Below, in pieces: positions 22,985 to 32,818 of a stretch of 64,000 bases of DNA (position 1 is its first letter; each line of letters begins with the position of its first letter). Source of the DNA: Anoxybacter fermentans (GTDB lineage: Bacteria; Bacillota; Halanaerobiia; DY22613); assembly GCF_003991135.1 (NCBI RefSeq), contig NZ_CP016379.1, forward strand, positions 3,472,001-3,536,000, written 5' to 3'. The position numbers and the translations under genes were made by a program. Below the pieces are notes generated by a model. The model searched no databases and was not told the origin of the DNA. It saw nothing but the letters and a program-made list of their open reading frames with translations.

Positions 22985-23059
22985 TTTGACCTTTTTTGAC
23001 CTTGAATATATACATGATTAGGAATATAATGTAAATAGAAAAGGTCAAAGATAGTCAAA
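22985..23059 (+). promoter_or_regulatory. ctsR operon promoter flanked by two CtsR boxes
   Basis: An upstream box reads TTTGACC-TTT-TTTGACC at 22985-23001 (perfect heptads on the minus strand). TTGAAT at 23002-23007 and TATAAT at 23025-23030 form the promoter with a 17-base spacer. A second box, GGTCAAA-GAT-AGTCAAA, is at 23043-23059. This matches the known CtsR heptad direct repeat with 3-base spacing and predicts autoregulated heat-shock control. Confidence 0.92.
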
Positions 23060-23079
23060 ATCAAAGGATGGTGGTAGTG

Positions 23080-23547
23080 GTGAGTAGCCTGGTGCAGCGG
23101 ATAGAAAACTACATTAAAAAACTTTTAAACCAGTCGGATGGTCGGTTGCGTGTGAGACGAAGGGAGTTAGCTGATCACTTCAAATGTGTTCCTTCCCAGA
23201 TTAACTATGTCTTAAAGACCAGATTTACCATTGAACGGGGATACATTGTAGAGAGCCAACGGGGTGGGGGCGGTTTTATCGAAATTCGTAAACTGGTTTT
23301 TGACCATCCTGAGGAAGATTTTCTCTATTCTGCTCTTGAGCTGATCGGTGATGAACTAAGTCAACAGCAGGCTTTGAATCTAATTCATAATCTAGAAGAG
23401 AGGAAGATTTTAACCAAACGTGAGAGTGCGATTTTGCAGTCCATGCTGCATCGGAGGAATTTGAATATTGAACTGCCCTATCGGGATTATCTAAGAGCCA
23501 GACTTTTAAAAGCTGCTCTGGGTGCCATCATGAAGACCGATGATTAA
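23080..23547 (+). CDS. ctsR: stress-response repressor CtsR
   Basis: Represses clp and its own operon, and is released at high temperature. The 155-residue product (from GTG 23080) has the N-terminal winged HTH with RRRELADHFKCVPSQINYVLKTRF, the glycine-rich wing ESQRGGGGFIEI near residue 62 that senses heat and contacts DNA, and a C-terminal helical domain that the McsB kinase system acts on in other Firmicutes. The start is uncertain among GTG 23080, GTG 23077 and ATG 23068; AAAGGA at 23064-23069 favours the later ones. The operon continues to mcsA. Confidence 0.95.
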   Translation: MSSLVQRIENYIKKLLNQSDGRLRVRRRELADHFKCVPSQINYVLKTRFTIERGYIVESQRGGGGFIEIRKLVFDHPEEDFLYSALELIGDELSQQQALNLIHNLEERKILTKRESAILQSMLHRRNLNIELPYRDYLRARLLKAALGAIMKTDD

Positions 23548-23581
23548 AAATAAACATAATAAAAAAAGGAGGTTTTGATAA

Positions 23582-24109
23582 ATGTTATGTCAAAATTGTG
23601 GAGAACGAACTGCCAGTGTGCATGTTACAAGGATTATAAATGGTGAAAAAACTGAGTTATATTTATGTGAACAGTGTGCCCGGGAAAAAGGTGAATTGGA
23701 TTTTGCTACTGATCCATTTTCCTTCCATAATCTCTTGGCGGGAATTTTAAAACCAGAAATACATCCGGGACGAAGTTTTATTCAGACAGATGGAGATCAG
23801 TGTAAAAACTGTCAAATGAGTTTTGCTGAATTTGGGAGAATAGGTCGATTTGGGTGTAGTGAATGTTATAACGAATTTGATTTCAGGTTGGATCAATTGC
23901 TTAGGCGGATTCACGGAAGTGCCCGGCATACCGGTAAAATTCCTGAAAGAAAAGGAAAAACCATTTTGATCAAAAAGAAGATTAAAGAGTTGCGGAATGA
24001 ACTTGAACGTGCTGTTGCTAAAGAAGAATTTGAAAGAGCAGCAGAACTTAGAGACCGCATTCGTGAACTTGAAAGGCGGAGTATGTTTCAAGACGGAGGT
24101 GAAGGCTAA
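23582..24109 (+). CDS. mcsA: McsA, activator of the protein-arginine kinase
   Basis: Zinc-binding partner of McsB, 175 residues. Paired cysteines are visible as CQNCG near residue 3, CEQCA near 35, CKNCQ near 77 and CSEC near 95, and the C-terminal UVR motif (AVAKEEFERAAELRDRIRELE) is near 145. The stop codon overlaps the mcsB start by one base (TAATG), indicating translational coupling of the pair. It is part of the CtsR-controlled operon. Confidence 0.95.
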   Translation: MLCQNCGERTASVHVTRIINGEKTELYLCEQCAREKGELDFATDPFSFHNLLAGILKPEIHPGRSFIQTDGDQCKNCQMSFAEFGRIGRFGCSECYNEFDFRLDQLLRRIHGSARHTGKIPERKGKTILIKKKIKELRNELERAVAKEEFERAAELRDRIRELERRSMFQDGGEG

Positions 24110-25167
24110 TGTCTTTGCGTGACCTGATTAATAAAGAATTAAGTAAATGGATGCTGGCACCCGGGCCAGAGTCGGATGTAGTTATAAGTAGTAGAGTTCG
24201 TCTAGCTCGTAATATTACAGGAATTCCTTTTCCCAATCGTGCCACACCCGAACAGGCAAAACAGGTCTACAACCAGGTACAAAAAGCGTTAGAAGATCGT
24301 ACTGCTTTTAATTTAAAATTGGTTGATTTAAGCCGGTTATCCGAGATTGAACGTACTGCGATGATGGAAAAACATCTGATTAGCCCCATGCATGCTGAAG
24401 GAGGACAATACAAAGGTGTAGCCTTCAGCGAAGATGAAGTCATTAGTGTGATGATCAATGAAGAGGATCATATAAGAGCCCAGGTGCTATATCCGGGATT
24501 TCAGGTTGAAGAAGCATATCGGGTTGTAAATCAACTGGATAATTTTCTCGAATCTAAGTTAGATTTTGCCTTTTCAGAGAAATATGGATATTTGACTGCC
24601 TGTCCAACTAATGTGGGAACGGGAATGAGAGCTTCGGTGATGGTACATTTACCCGGTTTGAATCTTGCTAACCGGATTCAGCAGATGCTTCAGGGAGTTT
24701 CTAAATTGGGGCTTACTGTAAGAGGAGTATTTGGTGAGGGAACAGAGGCACAGGGCAATTTATATCAAATCTCAAATCAGGTTACTTTAGGACGGACAGA
24801 AGAAGAGATCATTGATAATTTAAATCGGGTAACTGAAAAGATCATAGAAAATGAACGTTATTGGCGACAACAGCTTTTAAAAGAACGTAAAGATGATTTA
24901 ACAGACCGGATTATGCGTTCTTATGGATTGCTCATGTATGCTCATAAAATGAGTAGTGAAGAAGCTGTCCGTTTGCTTTCTGATGTAAGGTTAGGTATAG
25001 ACTTGGGTATAATTAAAAATGTTGAACCGAATGTCTTTAGTGAATTGATTGTTTTAACCCGTCCGGGATATTTACAAAAAATTGAAAATAAAACTTTGAA
25101 ACCGGAAGAGCGTGATATTCGACGGGCAGCTTTGATACGTAAAAGGTTACGGTTAACTCAAAGTTAA
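24109..25167 (+). CDS. mcsB: protein-arginine kinase McsB
   Basis: Phosphorylates arginines of CtsR and of misfolded proteins, marking them for ClpC-ClpP. The 352-residue product is a phosphagen-kinase-type catalytic domain with SSRVRLARNITG near residue 26, the NEEDHIR motif near 120, the substrate loop with CPTNVGTGMRASV near 165 (including the catalytic cysteine) and FGEGTEAQGNLYQISNQ near 208. A C-terminal helical pArg-binding domain follows. The operon is broken between this gene and clpC by a palindromic repeat. Confidence 0.96.
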   Translation: MSLRDLINKELSKWMLAPGPESDVVISSRVRLARNITGIPFPNRATPEQAKQVYNQVQKALEDRTAFNLKLVDLSRLSEIERTAMMEKHLISPMHAEGGQYKGVAFSEDEVISVMINEEDHIRAQVLYPGFQVEEAYRVVNQLDNFLESKLDFAFSEKYGYLTACPTNVGTGMRASVMVHLPGLNLANRIQQMLQGVSKLGLTVRGVFGEGTEAQGNLYQISNQVTLGRTEEEIIDNLNRVTEKIIENERYWRQQLLKERKDDLTDRIMRSYGLLMYAHKMSSEEAVRLLSDVRLGIDLGIIKNVEPNVFSELIVLTRPGYLQKIENKTLKPEERDIRRAALIRKRLRLTQS

Positions 25168-25174
25168 GTTAAGG

Positions 25175-25392
25175 TTATATTGCAAAAAGTTAATTTTTCG
25201 CTTAAAGAGAAATTCTTCGAACTATCTAAAGCTCGATTTCAGTCGAAATAAGATTCCCTAATCAAAGGGCTCTCCTGGCCCTTGATTAGCTCATCCCTCC
25301 TGTGATGAGGCCTTATTTCGACTTCAATCTCGCTAAGATGGTTTAGTGAAAAATTTCTATATCGCTCAAAATTAACTTTTTGCAGTAGAATC
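25175..25392 (+). repeat. palindromic repeat copy 5 (full, inside clpC operon)
   Basis: Full-length copy of about 218 bases between mcsB and clpC. Inner hairpins are CTAATCAAAGGGC...GGCCCTTGATTAG and the region around CTCATCCCTCCTGTGATGAG. Copy ends are TTGCAAAAAGTTAATTTTTC and its inverse AAATTAACTTTTTGCAGTAG. Confidence 0.9.
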
Positions 25393-25427
25393 AGTTAATT
25401 AAATTCTTAAAATGGAGGTGGGATTTA

Positions 25428-27860
25428 ATGTTTGGAAGATTTACTGAAAGAGCAAAAAGGGTCATGTTGCTGGCTGAAGAAGAAGCTAAAAGGTTAAACC
25501 ATGGATATGTTGGTACAGAACATCTTTTATTGGGGTTAATCAGGGAAGGTCAGGGTGTAGCGGCTAGAGCTTTAGCAGAAGTAGGTATTAATTTTGATCA
25601 GGTCAGGGCCGAGGTTGAAAAAATTATTGGTCGGGGAGATTATCCAGTGGAAGGTAAATTGGGCTTTACTCCTCGCTCTAAAAAAGTATTGAACTTATCT
25701 TTAGATGAAGCAAGACAGTTAGGACATAATTATATCGGTACCGAGCATCTCCTTTTAGGATTAATCAGAGAAGGTGAGGGTGTAGCTGCACGGGTTTTAA
25801 AGGAACTGGGAGCTGATTTAAACTCAGTACGTAATACAGTTATAAAGCTTTTAGGCGGTCCTCAGAAGATGACAGGTGGTGCTCAAGGGGGTAGAACCCG
25901 GAGCAATACACCTACTCTAGACGAGTTTGGTCGAGATTTGACCGAGATGGCTGAACAGGGCAAACTGGATCCTGTTATTGGCCGTGAAAAAGAGATTGAA
26001 CGGGTAATTCAGATTTTGAGCCGCCGTACCAAAAACAATCCATGCCTTATTGGAGAGCCTGGAGTTGGTAAAACTGCTATTGCTGAAGGTCTTGCCCAGC
26101 GGATTGTTGAAGAGAATGTGCCCGAAAACTTATTGGATAAACGGATTGTGTCATTGGATCTGGGTTCTTTGGTAGCCGGTTCTAAATATCGGGGTGAATT
26201 TGAAAAGCGGATGAAAGCTATTATTGAGGAGATTCGCCAGGCTGGGGATGTAATTATCTTTATTGATGAGATTCATACTCTTGTTGGTGCAGGAGCAGCT
26301 GAAGGTGCTATCGATGCGGCTAATATTTTAAAACCTGCTCTGGCACGTGGTGAGATTCAGTGTATTGGTGCTACCACTCTGGATGAATACCGTAAATATA
26401 TCGAAAAGGATGCAGCATTGGAACGCCGTTTCCAGGCAATTTTAGTCGAAGAATCAACAGTAGAAGAGACTATAAAAATTCTCGAAGGTTTACGAGATGT
26501 CTATGAAGCTCATCATAGAGTTAAGATTACCGATGAAGCTATTAGAGCTGCTGCTTATCTATCTGACCGTTATATTACCAATCGTTTCTTGCCGGATAAA
26601 GCCATCGACCTGGTTGATGAAGCAGCTTCTAAAGTCCGGTTACGGCAAAATACCCGTCCCCCAAAGATCAAAGAATTGAGTGCACGGTTGGAAGATATTG
26701 AAAAGGAAAAGGAAGCAGCAGTTAAGGCTCAGGAGTTTGAAAAAGCTGCTCGTCTCCGTGATGAGGAAAAGAAACTGAGGGAAGAACTGGAAGCTACCCG
26801 TAAAGAATGGACACAAAAGAAGGGGATCGATCAATCTGTAGTGACAGAAAATGAGATTGCCGAAGTGGTTTCAAACTGGACTGGAATTCCTGTAAATAAA
26901 ATGACAATAGAAGAGTCAGAAAGACTCCTACACTTAGAAGAAGAGCTTCATAAAAGAGTGGTTGGTCAGGATGAGGCAATTGTGGCAGTTTCCAAAGCTA
27001 TTCGGCGTGCCCGTGCTGGATTGAAAGATCCGAAACGGCCAATTGGTTCCTTTATCTTCCTTGGTCCGACTGGTGTTGGTAAAACAGAGCTGGCCCGGGC
27101 ATTGGCTGAAGCCATGTTTAATGATGAGGATGCGATGATTAGAATTGATATGTCAGAGTATATGGAAAAACATGCCGTTTCCCGTCTGATTGGTGCGCCT
27201 CCGGGATATGTAGGTTATGATGAAGGTGGTCAGTTAACAGAACAGGTTCGCCGTCGTCCATATTCTGTTATTCTATTAGATGAGATTGAAAAAGCTCATC
27301 CAGAAGTATTCAATGTTCTCCTTCAGGTTCTGGAAGATGGACATTTGACTGATGCTCAGGGGCGGAAAGTGGACTTTAAAAATACCGTTATTATCATGAC
27401 TTCCAATGTAGGAGCCACTATGATAGAAAAAGGTCGAATGGGCTTTGTTACTGAAACTGAAGAAGAAAGAGAGAAAAATCAATATGAGAAGATGAAAGAA
27501 CGGGTTATGGGTGAACTTCGCCGGACCTTCAGGCCTGAGTTCTTAAATCGGATTGATGAAGTCATTGTCTTCCATGCACTAAATAAAGAACATATTAAAG
27601 CCATAGTTGATCTGATGCTTAATGAATTGAATGAAAAATTAAAAGACCGGAATATGAAAATTGAAGTTACACCAGCAGCTAGAGAATATCTAGCAGAAGA
27701 GGGATTTGATTCTGAATTTGGTGCACGTCCTTTAAGAAGAGCAATTCAACGGCTAATTGAAAATCCTCTCTCTGAAAAAATACTGGAAGGTGAATTTAAA
27801 GAAAATGATACAATTTTAATCGATGTCGAAAACAAGGAAATCAAATTTATGAAAAAATAG
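25428..27860 (+). CDS. clpC: ATP-dependent Clp protease ATP-binding subunit ClpC
   Basis: Hsp100 unfoldase that feeds ClpP with the help of McsB or MecA. Domains in the 810-residue protein are two Clp N repeats (about 1-145), AAA1 with [13 protein letters not shown] near residue 208, a UVR-containing middle domain near 425 ([19 protein letters not shown]), AAA2 with [13 protein letters not shown] near 545, and the C-terminal D2 small domain. The ClpP-docking loop should lie near KGRMGFV around 665. The start has TGGAGGTGGG ahead of it. Transcription from the ctsR promoter would have to cross the repeat at 25175-25392. Confidence 0.97.
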   Translation: MFGRFTERAKRVMLLAEEEAKRLNHGYVGTEHLLLGLIREGQGVAARALAEVGINFDQVRAEVEKIIGRGDYPVEGKLGFTPRSKKVLNLSLDEARQLGHNYIGTEHLLLGLIREGEGVAARVLKELGADLNSVRNTVIKLLGGPQKMTGGAQGGRTRSNTPTLDEFGRDLTEMAEQGKLDPVIGREKEIERVIQILSRRTKNNPCLIGEPGVGKTAIAEGLAQRIVEENVPENLLDKRIVSLDLGSLVAGSKYRGEFEKRMKAIIEEIRQAGDVIIFIDEIHTLVGAGAAEGAIDAANILKPALARGEIQCIGATTLDEYRKYIEKDAALERRFQAILVEESTVEETIKILEGLRDVYEAHHRVKITDEAIRAAAYLSDRYITNRFLPDKAIDLVDEAASKVRLRQNTRPPKIKELSARLEDIEKEKEAAVKAQEFEKAARLRDEEKKLREELEATRKEWTQKKGIDQSVVTENEIAEVVSNWTGIPVNKMTIEESERLLHLEEELHKRVVGQDEAIVAVSKAIRRARAGLKDPKRPIGSFIFLGPTGVGKTELARALAEAMFNDEDAMIRIDMSEYMEKHAVSRLIGAPPGYVGYDEGGQLTEQVRRRPYSVILLDEIEKAHPEVFNVLLQVLEDGHLTDAQGRKVDFKNTVIIMTSNVGATMIEKGRMGFVTETEEEREKNQYEKMKERVMGELRRTFRPEFLNRIDEVIVFHALNKEHIKAIVDLMLNELNEKLKDRNMKIEVTPAAREYLAEEGFDSEFGARPLRRAIQRLIENPLSEKILEGEFKENDTILIDVENKEIKFMKK

Positions 27861-27869
27861 AATAACATC

Positions 27870-27898
27870 TTGTAAATTGCTACTAAAAATGTTATAAT
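27870..27898 (+). promoter_or_regulatory. promoter of radA-disA
   Basis: TTGTAA at 27870-27875, a 17-base spacer and TATAAT at 27893-27898, right after the clpC stop codon. Confidence 0.7.
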
Positions 27899-27931
27899 AA
27901 AAGATAGTTTTAGTATCTGGAGGTTCGCTAA

Positions 27932-29293
27932 ATGGCGAAGAAAAAAACCCGGTTTATCTGTCAGAAATGTGGATATGAGGCAATAAAATGGTATGGCCAG
28001 TGCCCTGATTGTAAAGAATGGAATACACTGGTAGAAGAAATTGTTACTTCTCAACAGAGAAAAGAACGACCAACATTGGTTAATCCGCCTCAATCAATTA
28101 GAAAACTTAAAACTGACAGATATCAACGATTAAAAACATTATTAGGTGAGCTTGACCGGGTTTTGGGTGGAGGTATTGTCCCCGGGTCTTTAATCCTGAT
28201 AGGAGGGGATCCGGGGATTGGTAAATCTACTCTTCTTTTACAGGTAGCGGATCGGATTGCCCGGGATTACGGTAAGGTTTTATATGTAACAGGAGAAGAA
28301 TCGGGTAGTCAAGTTCGCATGCGAGCTGAGAGACTGAAGACAATGTGTGAGAAATTATATGTTCAATCTGAGAATAATATATTTACCATTGAAGAGGGAA
28401 TAAATAAAATTAATCCCATTATGGTGATTGTTGATTCTATACAAACGATATTTAATCCGGATTTGAGTTCAGCTCCCGGTAGTATAAGCCAGGTGAGGGA
28501 GACTTCATCTCATTTAATGCGGATAGCTAAAGAAAGAGGTATCCCCATTTTTGTTGTGGGGCATGTGACTAAGGAAGGAAGTTTAGCTGGCCCTAGAGTT
28601 TTAGAACATATGGTGGATACAGTACTTTATTTTGAAGGTGACCGCCATCATTCCTATCGGATTTTGCGGGCAGTCAAAAATCGTTTCGGCTCGACAAATG
28701 AGATAGGTATTTTTGAAATGCAGCAGACCGGTCTTATAGAAGTACCCAATCCTTCAGAGGTATTTCTTTCCGAACGGCCCCAGGGAGCTTCTGGATCAGT
28801 AGTTATCCCCTCAGTAGAAGGTAGTCGTCCCATTCTTATTGAATTACAGGCTTTAGTTAGTTCTGCTAACTTTGCTACTCCACAGCGGATGACAGCTGGA
28901 GTAGATCGTAACAGGGTTGCACTGGTATTGGCTGTTTTGGAGAAAAAGATAGGTATGTATATCCAGAGTCAGGATGTTTATATTAATGTGGTTGGAGGGG
29001 TCAGGTTGAGTGAACCTGCCCTTGATTTAGGAATTGCTGTTGCCTGTGCTTCGAGTTACCGTGAAAAACCGATCGATTCTAAAGTTGCAATTGTGGGTGA
29101 AGTAGGATTGGCCGGAGAAATACGGGCAGTCCAGCAGATTGAAGCCAGAGTTAAAGAAGCAAAAAAATTGGGTTTTACCAGGGTGATCATGCCCTGGAGT
29201 AATTATAAAGCTATGGACTTTGACCCTGAGATGGAATTAGTAGGAGTCAAAGATCTAAATGAAGCATTATCTTTATTGTTGGGAGGTGAATAA
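27932..29293 (+). CDS. radA: DNA repair protein RadA
   Basis: Branch-migration ATPase in recombination. The 453-residue protein has an N-terminal zinc finger (CQKCGYEAIKWYGQCPDCKEW, four cysteines), Walker A GGDPGIGKSTLLLQ near residue 90, the RadA-specific KNRFGS motif near 250, and a C-terminal Lon-like S16 domain with VNVVGGVRLSEPALDLGIAVA near 350. The length is standard. disA starts immediately after its stop codon, the usual Firmicute pairing, so DNA repair and c-di-AMP signalling are co-expressed. Confidence 0.97.
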   Translation: MAKKKTRFICQKCGYEAIKWYGQCPDCKEWNTLVEEIVTSQQRKERPTLVNPPQSIRKLKTDRYQRLKTLLGELDRVLGGGIVPGSLILIGGDPGIGKSTLLLQVADRIARDYGKVLYVTGEESGSQVRMRAERLKTMCEKLYVQSENNIFTIEEGINKINPIMVIVDSIQTIFNPDLSSAPGSISQVRETSSHLMRIAKERGIPIFVVGHVTKEGSLAGPRVLEHMVDTVLYFEGDRHHSYRILRAVKNRFGSTNEIGIFEMQQTGLIEVPNPSEVFLSERPQGASGSVVIPSVEGSRPILIELQALVSSANFATPQRMTAGVDRNRVALVLAVLEKKIGMYIQSQDVYINVVGGVRLSEPALDLGIAVACASSYREKPIDSKVAIVGEVGLAGEIRAVQQIEARVKEAKKLGFTRVIMPWSNYKAMDFDPEMELVGVKDLNEALSLLLGGE

Positions 29294-30463
29294 ATGGATG
29301 AGAAATTGATGGAGGTATTAAAAATTATTGCACCGGGGACTCCTTTCCGGGAAGGTCTGGAAAATATCTTGCGGGCAAAAACAGGTGCGTTGATTGTTGT
29401 TGGAGATAGTGAAGAAGTATTGGGAATAGTAGACGGTGGGTTCAATATTAATTGTGAACTAACTCCTGCCAGGTTATATGAATTGGCCAAAATGGATGGG
29501 GCCATTATTTTAAATAAAACTGCGGACCGGATTCTTATTGCTAATGCACAGTTGGTACCGGATCCTTCGATCGCTTCATTTGAAACGGGAATCAGACACC
29601 GGACTGCAGAACGTGTAGCCCGTCAAACTGGTGAATTGATTATCTCTATTTCCCAACGCCGGGATATTATTTCTCTTTATTACGGAGATTCAAAATATGT
29701 TTTGGAGGATATTAGAGTTATTCTTTCCAAAGGTAATCAGGCAATTCAAACACTGGAAAAGTATCGTTCTGTCCTTGATAAGGTATTGAACAATTTAAGT
29801 TCACTTGAGTTTGATGATCTGGTTACTCTAGCTGATGTTACAAAAGTACTACAGAGAATTGAAATGGTTTTACGAATTCAAAAAGAGATTGAAGGTTATA
29901 TCTGTGAGTTAGGAACTGAAGGTCGCCTTCTTAAGATGCAATTAGAAGAATTGATGGCAAATGTACGGGAAGAAGGTGTTTTAATTATTCGAGATTATAT
30001 TCATGAAGATTTACTTGCGCAAAAAGAAGAAGAATCGGACAAACTGGATGAAGAATCAATAGCAGAAGAAAAAACTGAAAAAATAGAAAAAGAAAGGGAT
30101 AAAATAAAGAAAAAGAGCCGGGAGATGATTGCTGAGGAGATTATCGATGAACTGATTGACTGGTTTTCTGATGATTTGTTAAGTTTATCTACAATTAGCA
30201 AGGCATTAGGTTATGGCAGTACATTAAATGTCCTGGATCAATTTATTACTCCTAGAGGTTATCGATTATTACGAAAGATACCACGTCTACCAATGCCTGT
30301 CATAGAAAATCTGGTTCAGACTTTAGGAAATTTTCAGCGTATTTTGAATGCTTCCATTGATGAACTGGATGATGTAGAAGGTATCGGTGAAGTACGGGCC
30401 AAAGCTATAAAAGAAGGACTGCGCCATTTGCGGGATCGGGTTGGTTTAGATAAATATGTCTAA
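29294..30463 (+). CDS. disA: diadenylate cyclase DisA
   Basis: DNA-integrity scanning enzyme that makes c-di-AMP from two ATP and pauses on branched DNA. The 389-residue protein has the DAC domain with KMDGAIIL near residue 75 (DGA) and GIRHRTAERVARQTG near 106 (RHR), a helical spine, and C-terminal helix-hairpin-helix DNA binding (DELDDVEGIGEVRAKAIKEG near 355). It is somewhat long for the family: a highly charged stretch at about 240-275 (EEEKTEKIEKERDKIKKK type) extends the spine. No phosphodiesterase gene is nearby. Confidence 0.96.
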   Translation: MDEKLMEVLKIIAPGTPFREGLENILRAKTGALIVVGDSEEVLGIVDGGFNINCELTPARLYELAKMDGAIILNKTADRILIANAQLVPDPSIASFETGIRHRTAERVARQTGELIISISQRRDIISLYYGDSKYVLEDIRVILSKGNQAIQTLEKYRSVLDKVLNNLSSLEFDDLVTLADVTKVLQRIEMVLRIQKEIEGYICELGTEGRLLKMQLEELMANVREEGVLIIRDYIHEDLLAQKEEESDKLDEESIAEEKTEKIEKERDKIKKKSREMIAEEIIDELIDWFSDDLLSLSTISKALGYGSTLNVLDQFITPRGYRLLRKIPRLPMPVIENLVQTLGNFQRILNASIDELDDVEGIGEVRAKAIKEGLRHLRDRVGLDKYV

Positions 30464-30508
30464 ATAGGTATAATTTTTTTTAAAAATGGAAAAAATATCT
30501 CTAAAGGG

Positions 30509-30952
30509 TTAACGGAGATTATATATTCCAAGGGTTTTAATTCGGTTTAGTTCTTTATTTAAGATCTCTCTGAAATCCAGATTTAAAAGTTCGCAGAGAG
30601 CAGAGGTGTAGAACATCACTTTGCCCAATTCGTCTTCAATTATGTCTTGACAGTTTTGACAAAGCTGTCCTTCTAAATGATCATCCAGATATTCCTTTAA
30701 TTCTGAGAAGCTAATATCTTCTGGTATTTTCTGTTTTTCTGCATGTATTTGAATACAGCCGCAACTGGTAACTGCTTTTATGATAGCACGATTGGTTCTA
30801 GCATTGGTTTCCTGGAATTTGGATAAAACATCGAGAATACTCTGATGCCGAACCAGAGAATAACGAACTTCTTTTTGAAATGAACTACAGAGTTTATTAC
30901 AATCATTCTGCTTTTTCAATGTACTCACTCCCCGGTATTCTTTTTCTTTCAT
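30509..30952 (-). CDS. conserved hypothetical protein near disA/carD
   Basis: A 147-residue, mostly helical, soluble protein transcribed toward disA. It has an RHQSILDVLSKFQETNARTNRAI segment near residue 35, SCGC near 63 and CQNC near 98 (possible metal pairs), and a C-terminal part DELGKVMFYTSALCELLNLD that resembles the helix pattern of MazG-like proteins. That resemblance is weak and I do not assign a reaction. I recall similar genes beside disA or carD in other clostridia, so it is a genuine conserved family. Confidence 0.65.
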   Translation of the reverse strand: MKEKEYRGVSTLKKQNDCNKLCSSFQKEVRYSLVRHQSILDVLSKFQETNARTNRAIIKAVTSCGCIQIHAEKQKIPEDISFSELKEYLDDHLEGQLCQNCQDIIEDELGKVMFYTSALCELLNLDFREILNKELNRIKTLGIYNLR

Positions 30953-31036
30953 TATAGTTTTAACTGTGAATGATTGTCAAGGAATTTAATTAATTTATAT
31001 AATTTGTTTAGGATGAATTTTTACTAATGGACTGAA

Positions 31037-31066
31037 TTGACACCTGAAATAGGTGGGTGTTATAAT
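31037..31066 (+). promoter_or_regulatory. promoter of carD with a spacer palindrome
   Basis: TTGACA at 31037-31042, an 18-base spacer and TATAAT at 31061-31066. The spacer contains CACCT-gaaat-AGGTG, an inverted repeat placed where a repressor or an intrinsic bend would act. Confidence 0.75.
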
Positions 31067-31109
31067 AATAAATAGGAATTTAATGGATTTATCAGGAGGT
31101 TTTTAACTT

Positions 31110-31601
31110 ATGTTTAAAGTTGGTGATAAAGTAGTATACCCCAAACATGGGGCAGGAACAATTATTGGGGTAGAGGAGCGAGAAGTTTTAGGTAAAAAGC
31201 AGCAGTACTATATTATCGATTTGTCTATTGGTGGATTGACTGCAATGCTGCCAATTAATAAGGCAGAGAAGTTGGGAATTCGTAAGGTTATTGATGAAGA
31301 TGAAGTTAAAGAAGTAATTAATGTTTTAAAAGGCGATAAAAGTAAGATGTCAAAAAATTGGAATCGCCGTTATCGAAATAACTTAGAGAAGATTAAAACC
31401 GGGGATATTTATGAAGTTACGGAAGTTGTACGTAATTTGACATTACGTGATATGGAGAAGGGATTATCAACTGGTGAGAAAAAAATGTTGAATAATGCAA
31501 GACAAATTTTAATAAGTGAATTAGTATTGGCCAAGGAGATGGACGAGGAGCAAGTAGAGGCCATGATAAATGATATTTTTTATTCCGATGATAAAAGTTA
31601 A
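31110..31601 (+). CDS. CarD family transcription regulator
   Basis: Binds RNA polymerase beta subunit and modulates promoter opening. The 163-residue product has the N-terminal Tudor-like RNAP-interaction domain (FKVGDKVVYPKHGAGTI near residue 2) and a C-terminal helical DNA-binding domain with WNRRYRNNLEKIKTGD near 88 and LSTGEKKMLNNARQIL near 120. It has its own promoter and terminator and sits before the PIN/TRAM and isoprenoid genes as in many clostridia. Confidence 0.94.
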   Translation: MFKVGDKVVYPKHGAGTIIGVEEREVLGKKQQYYIIDLSIGGLTAMLPINKAEKLGIRKVIDEDEVKEVINVLKGDKSKMSKNWNRRYRNNLEKIKTGDIYEVTEVVRNLTLRDMEKGLSTGEKKMLNNARQILISELVLAKEMDEEQVEAMINDIFYSDDKS

Positions 31602-31625
31602 CGTCAGGTCTCCTGACGTTTTCAT
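31600..31625 (+). terminator. terminator of carD
   Basis: AACGTCAGG and CCTGACGTT form a perfect hairpin with a 3-base loop, followed by TTTCATT. The hairpin overlaps the carD stop codon. Confidence 0.75.
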
Positions 31626-31703
31626 TATAAGTTATAAACTTTTCTAAAATTAAGAATGAAATGCAGCATTTTGATAAATAATAGGAAAGGAGGTGTCATT
31701 AAT

Positions 31704-32804
31704 ATGTTAAAAAAAATTATTAGAATTTTTAGTACAGCTTTTGGTGGTGTGATTGGTTATCAGGTTGTTGAATTATTTATCCCTGCTTTAAATTTAAAAG
31801 ATTTATTGAATCAACCGCAATCTTTATTTAAAAGTTTTTATTTTTATGGTGTTATTGGTGGCGCAGTTTTTGGGATGATTTTAATTCCTTTTATTATTGA
31901 ATTTCTTATTCAGTTGGTAGTGAAGGTTGAACGTCAATTGCAAAAGGTACCTTTTATTGATATATTAGCAGGTGCATTAGGGGCAATTGTAGGTCTTATT
32001 TTAGGTATTCTACTTAATTATGCATTTCCAATTTCTAATTTATTGAAGTTTGGTTCTTCTATACAGGTTCTAGTAAATTTGATCCTTGCCTACTTGGGAT
32101 TAACAATTACAGTTAGAAAAAGGGATGATTTCTTTAATTTGTTCCAGAAGTTTCCCGGTTCTGGCGGGAAAATATGGCGTAAACAGCAAGATAATATATC
32201 TGCTAAAATATTGGATACCAGTGTTATAATTGATGGTCGTATTGCAGATATTTGTAAGACAGGTTTTATAGAAGGAACGCTGGTGATTCCCGAGTTTGTA
32301 TTAGAGGAGTTACGTCATATTGCTGATTCACCGGATTTATTGAAGAGGAATCGCGGTCGTCGGGGTCTGGACATTTTGAATCAGATTCAAAAGGATATGA
32401 ATGTTAAGGTAGAGATTGTAGATGCTGATTTTGATGATGTAGATGAAGTAGATAGCAAATTGGTTAAATTAGCAAAGATGATGGATGGTAAGATTATTAC
32501 AAATGATTTTAATTTAAATAAAGTTGCAGAATTACATGGTGTACCAGTTTTAAATATTAACGAGTTATCTAATGCATTAAAACCTATTGTCTTACCTGGT
32601 GAAGAGATGGAAGTTAAAGTAATTAAAGAAGGAAAAGAGTATGGTCAGGGTGTAGCCTATCTGGATGATGGTACCATGATTGTAGTTGACCATGGAAAAA
32701 ATCATATTGGCGAAGAGATTGAAGTTCTGGTTACCAGTATTCTACAGACCGCAGCTGGTCGCATGATTTTTGCCAAACCAAAGGCTATGAAACAGGTATT
32801 ATGA
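31704..32804 (+). CDS. PIN/TRAM domain membrane protein (YacL type)
   Basis: Four N-terminal hydrophobic segments (about residues 1-140), then a PIN nuclease-like domain beginning KILDTSVIIDGRIADICKTG near residue 168 with the acidic DTS and GRI motifs and ITNDFNLNKVAELHGV near 265, and a TRAM RNA-binding domain at the C-terminus (LDDGTMIVVDHGKNHIGEEI). ATG 31704 is preferred: AAAGGAGGTG lies 9 bases upstream, whereas the earlier in-frame ATG at 31656 has none. Probable RNA-related membrane-anchored protein; activity unproven. It precedes ispD by 14 bases. Confidence 0.88.
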   Translation: MLKKIIRIFSTAFGGVIGYQVVELFIPALNLKDLLNQPQSLFKSFYFYGVIGGAVFGMILIPFIIEFLIQLVVKVERQLQKVPFIDILAGALGAIVGLILGILLNYAFPISNLLKFGSSIQVLVNLILAYLGLTITVRKRDDFFNLFQKFPGSGGKIWRKQQDNISAKILDTSVIIDGRIADICKTGFIEGTLVIPEFVLEELRHIADSPDLLKRNRGRRGLDILNQIQKDMNVKVEIVDADFDDVDEVDSKLVKLAKMMDGKIITNDFNLNKVAELHGVPVLNINELSNALKPIVLPGEEMEVKVIKEGKEYGQGVAYLDDGTMIVVDHGKNHIGEEIEVLVTSILQTAAGRMIFAKPKAMKQVL

Positions 32805-32818
32805 AGGTGTGATTATAT

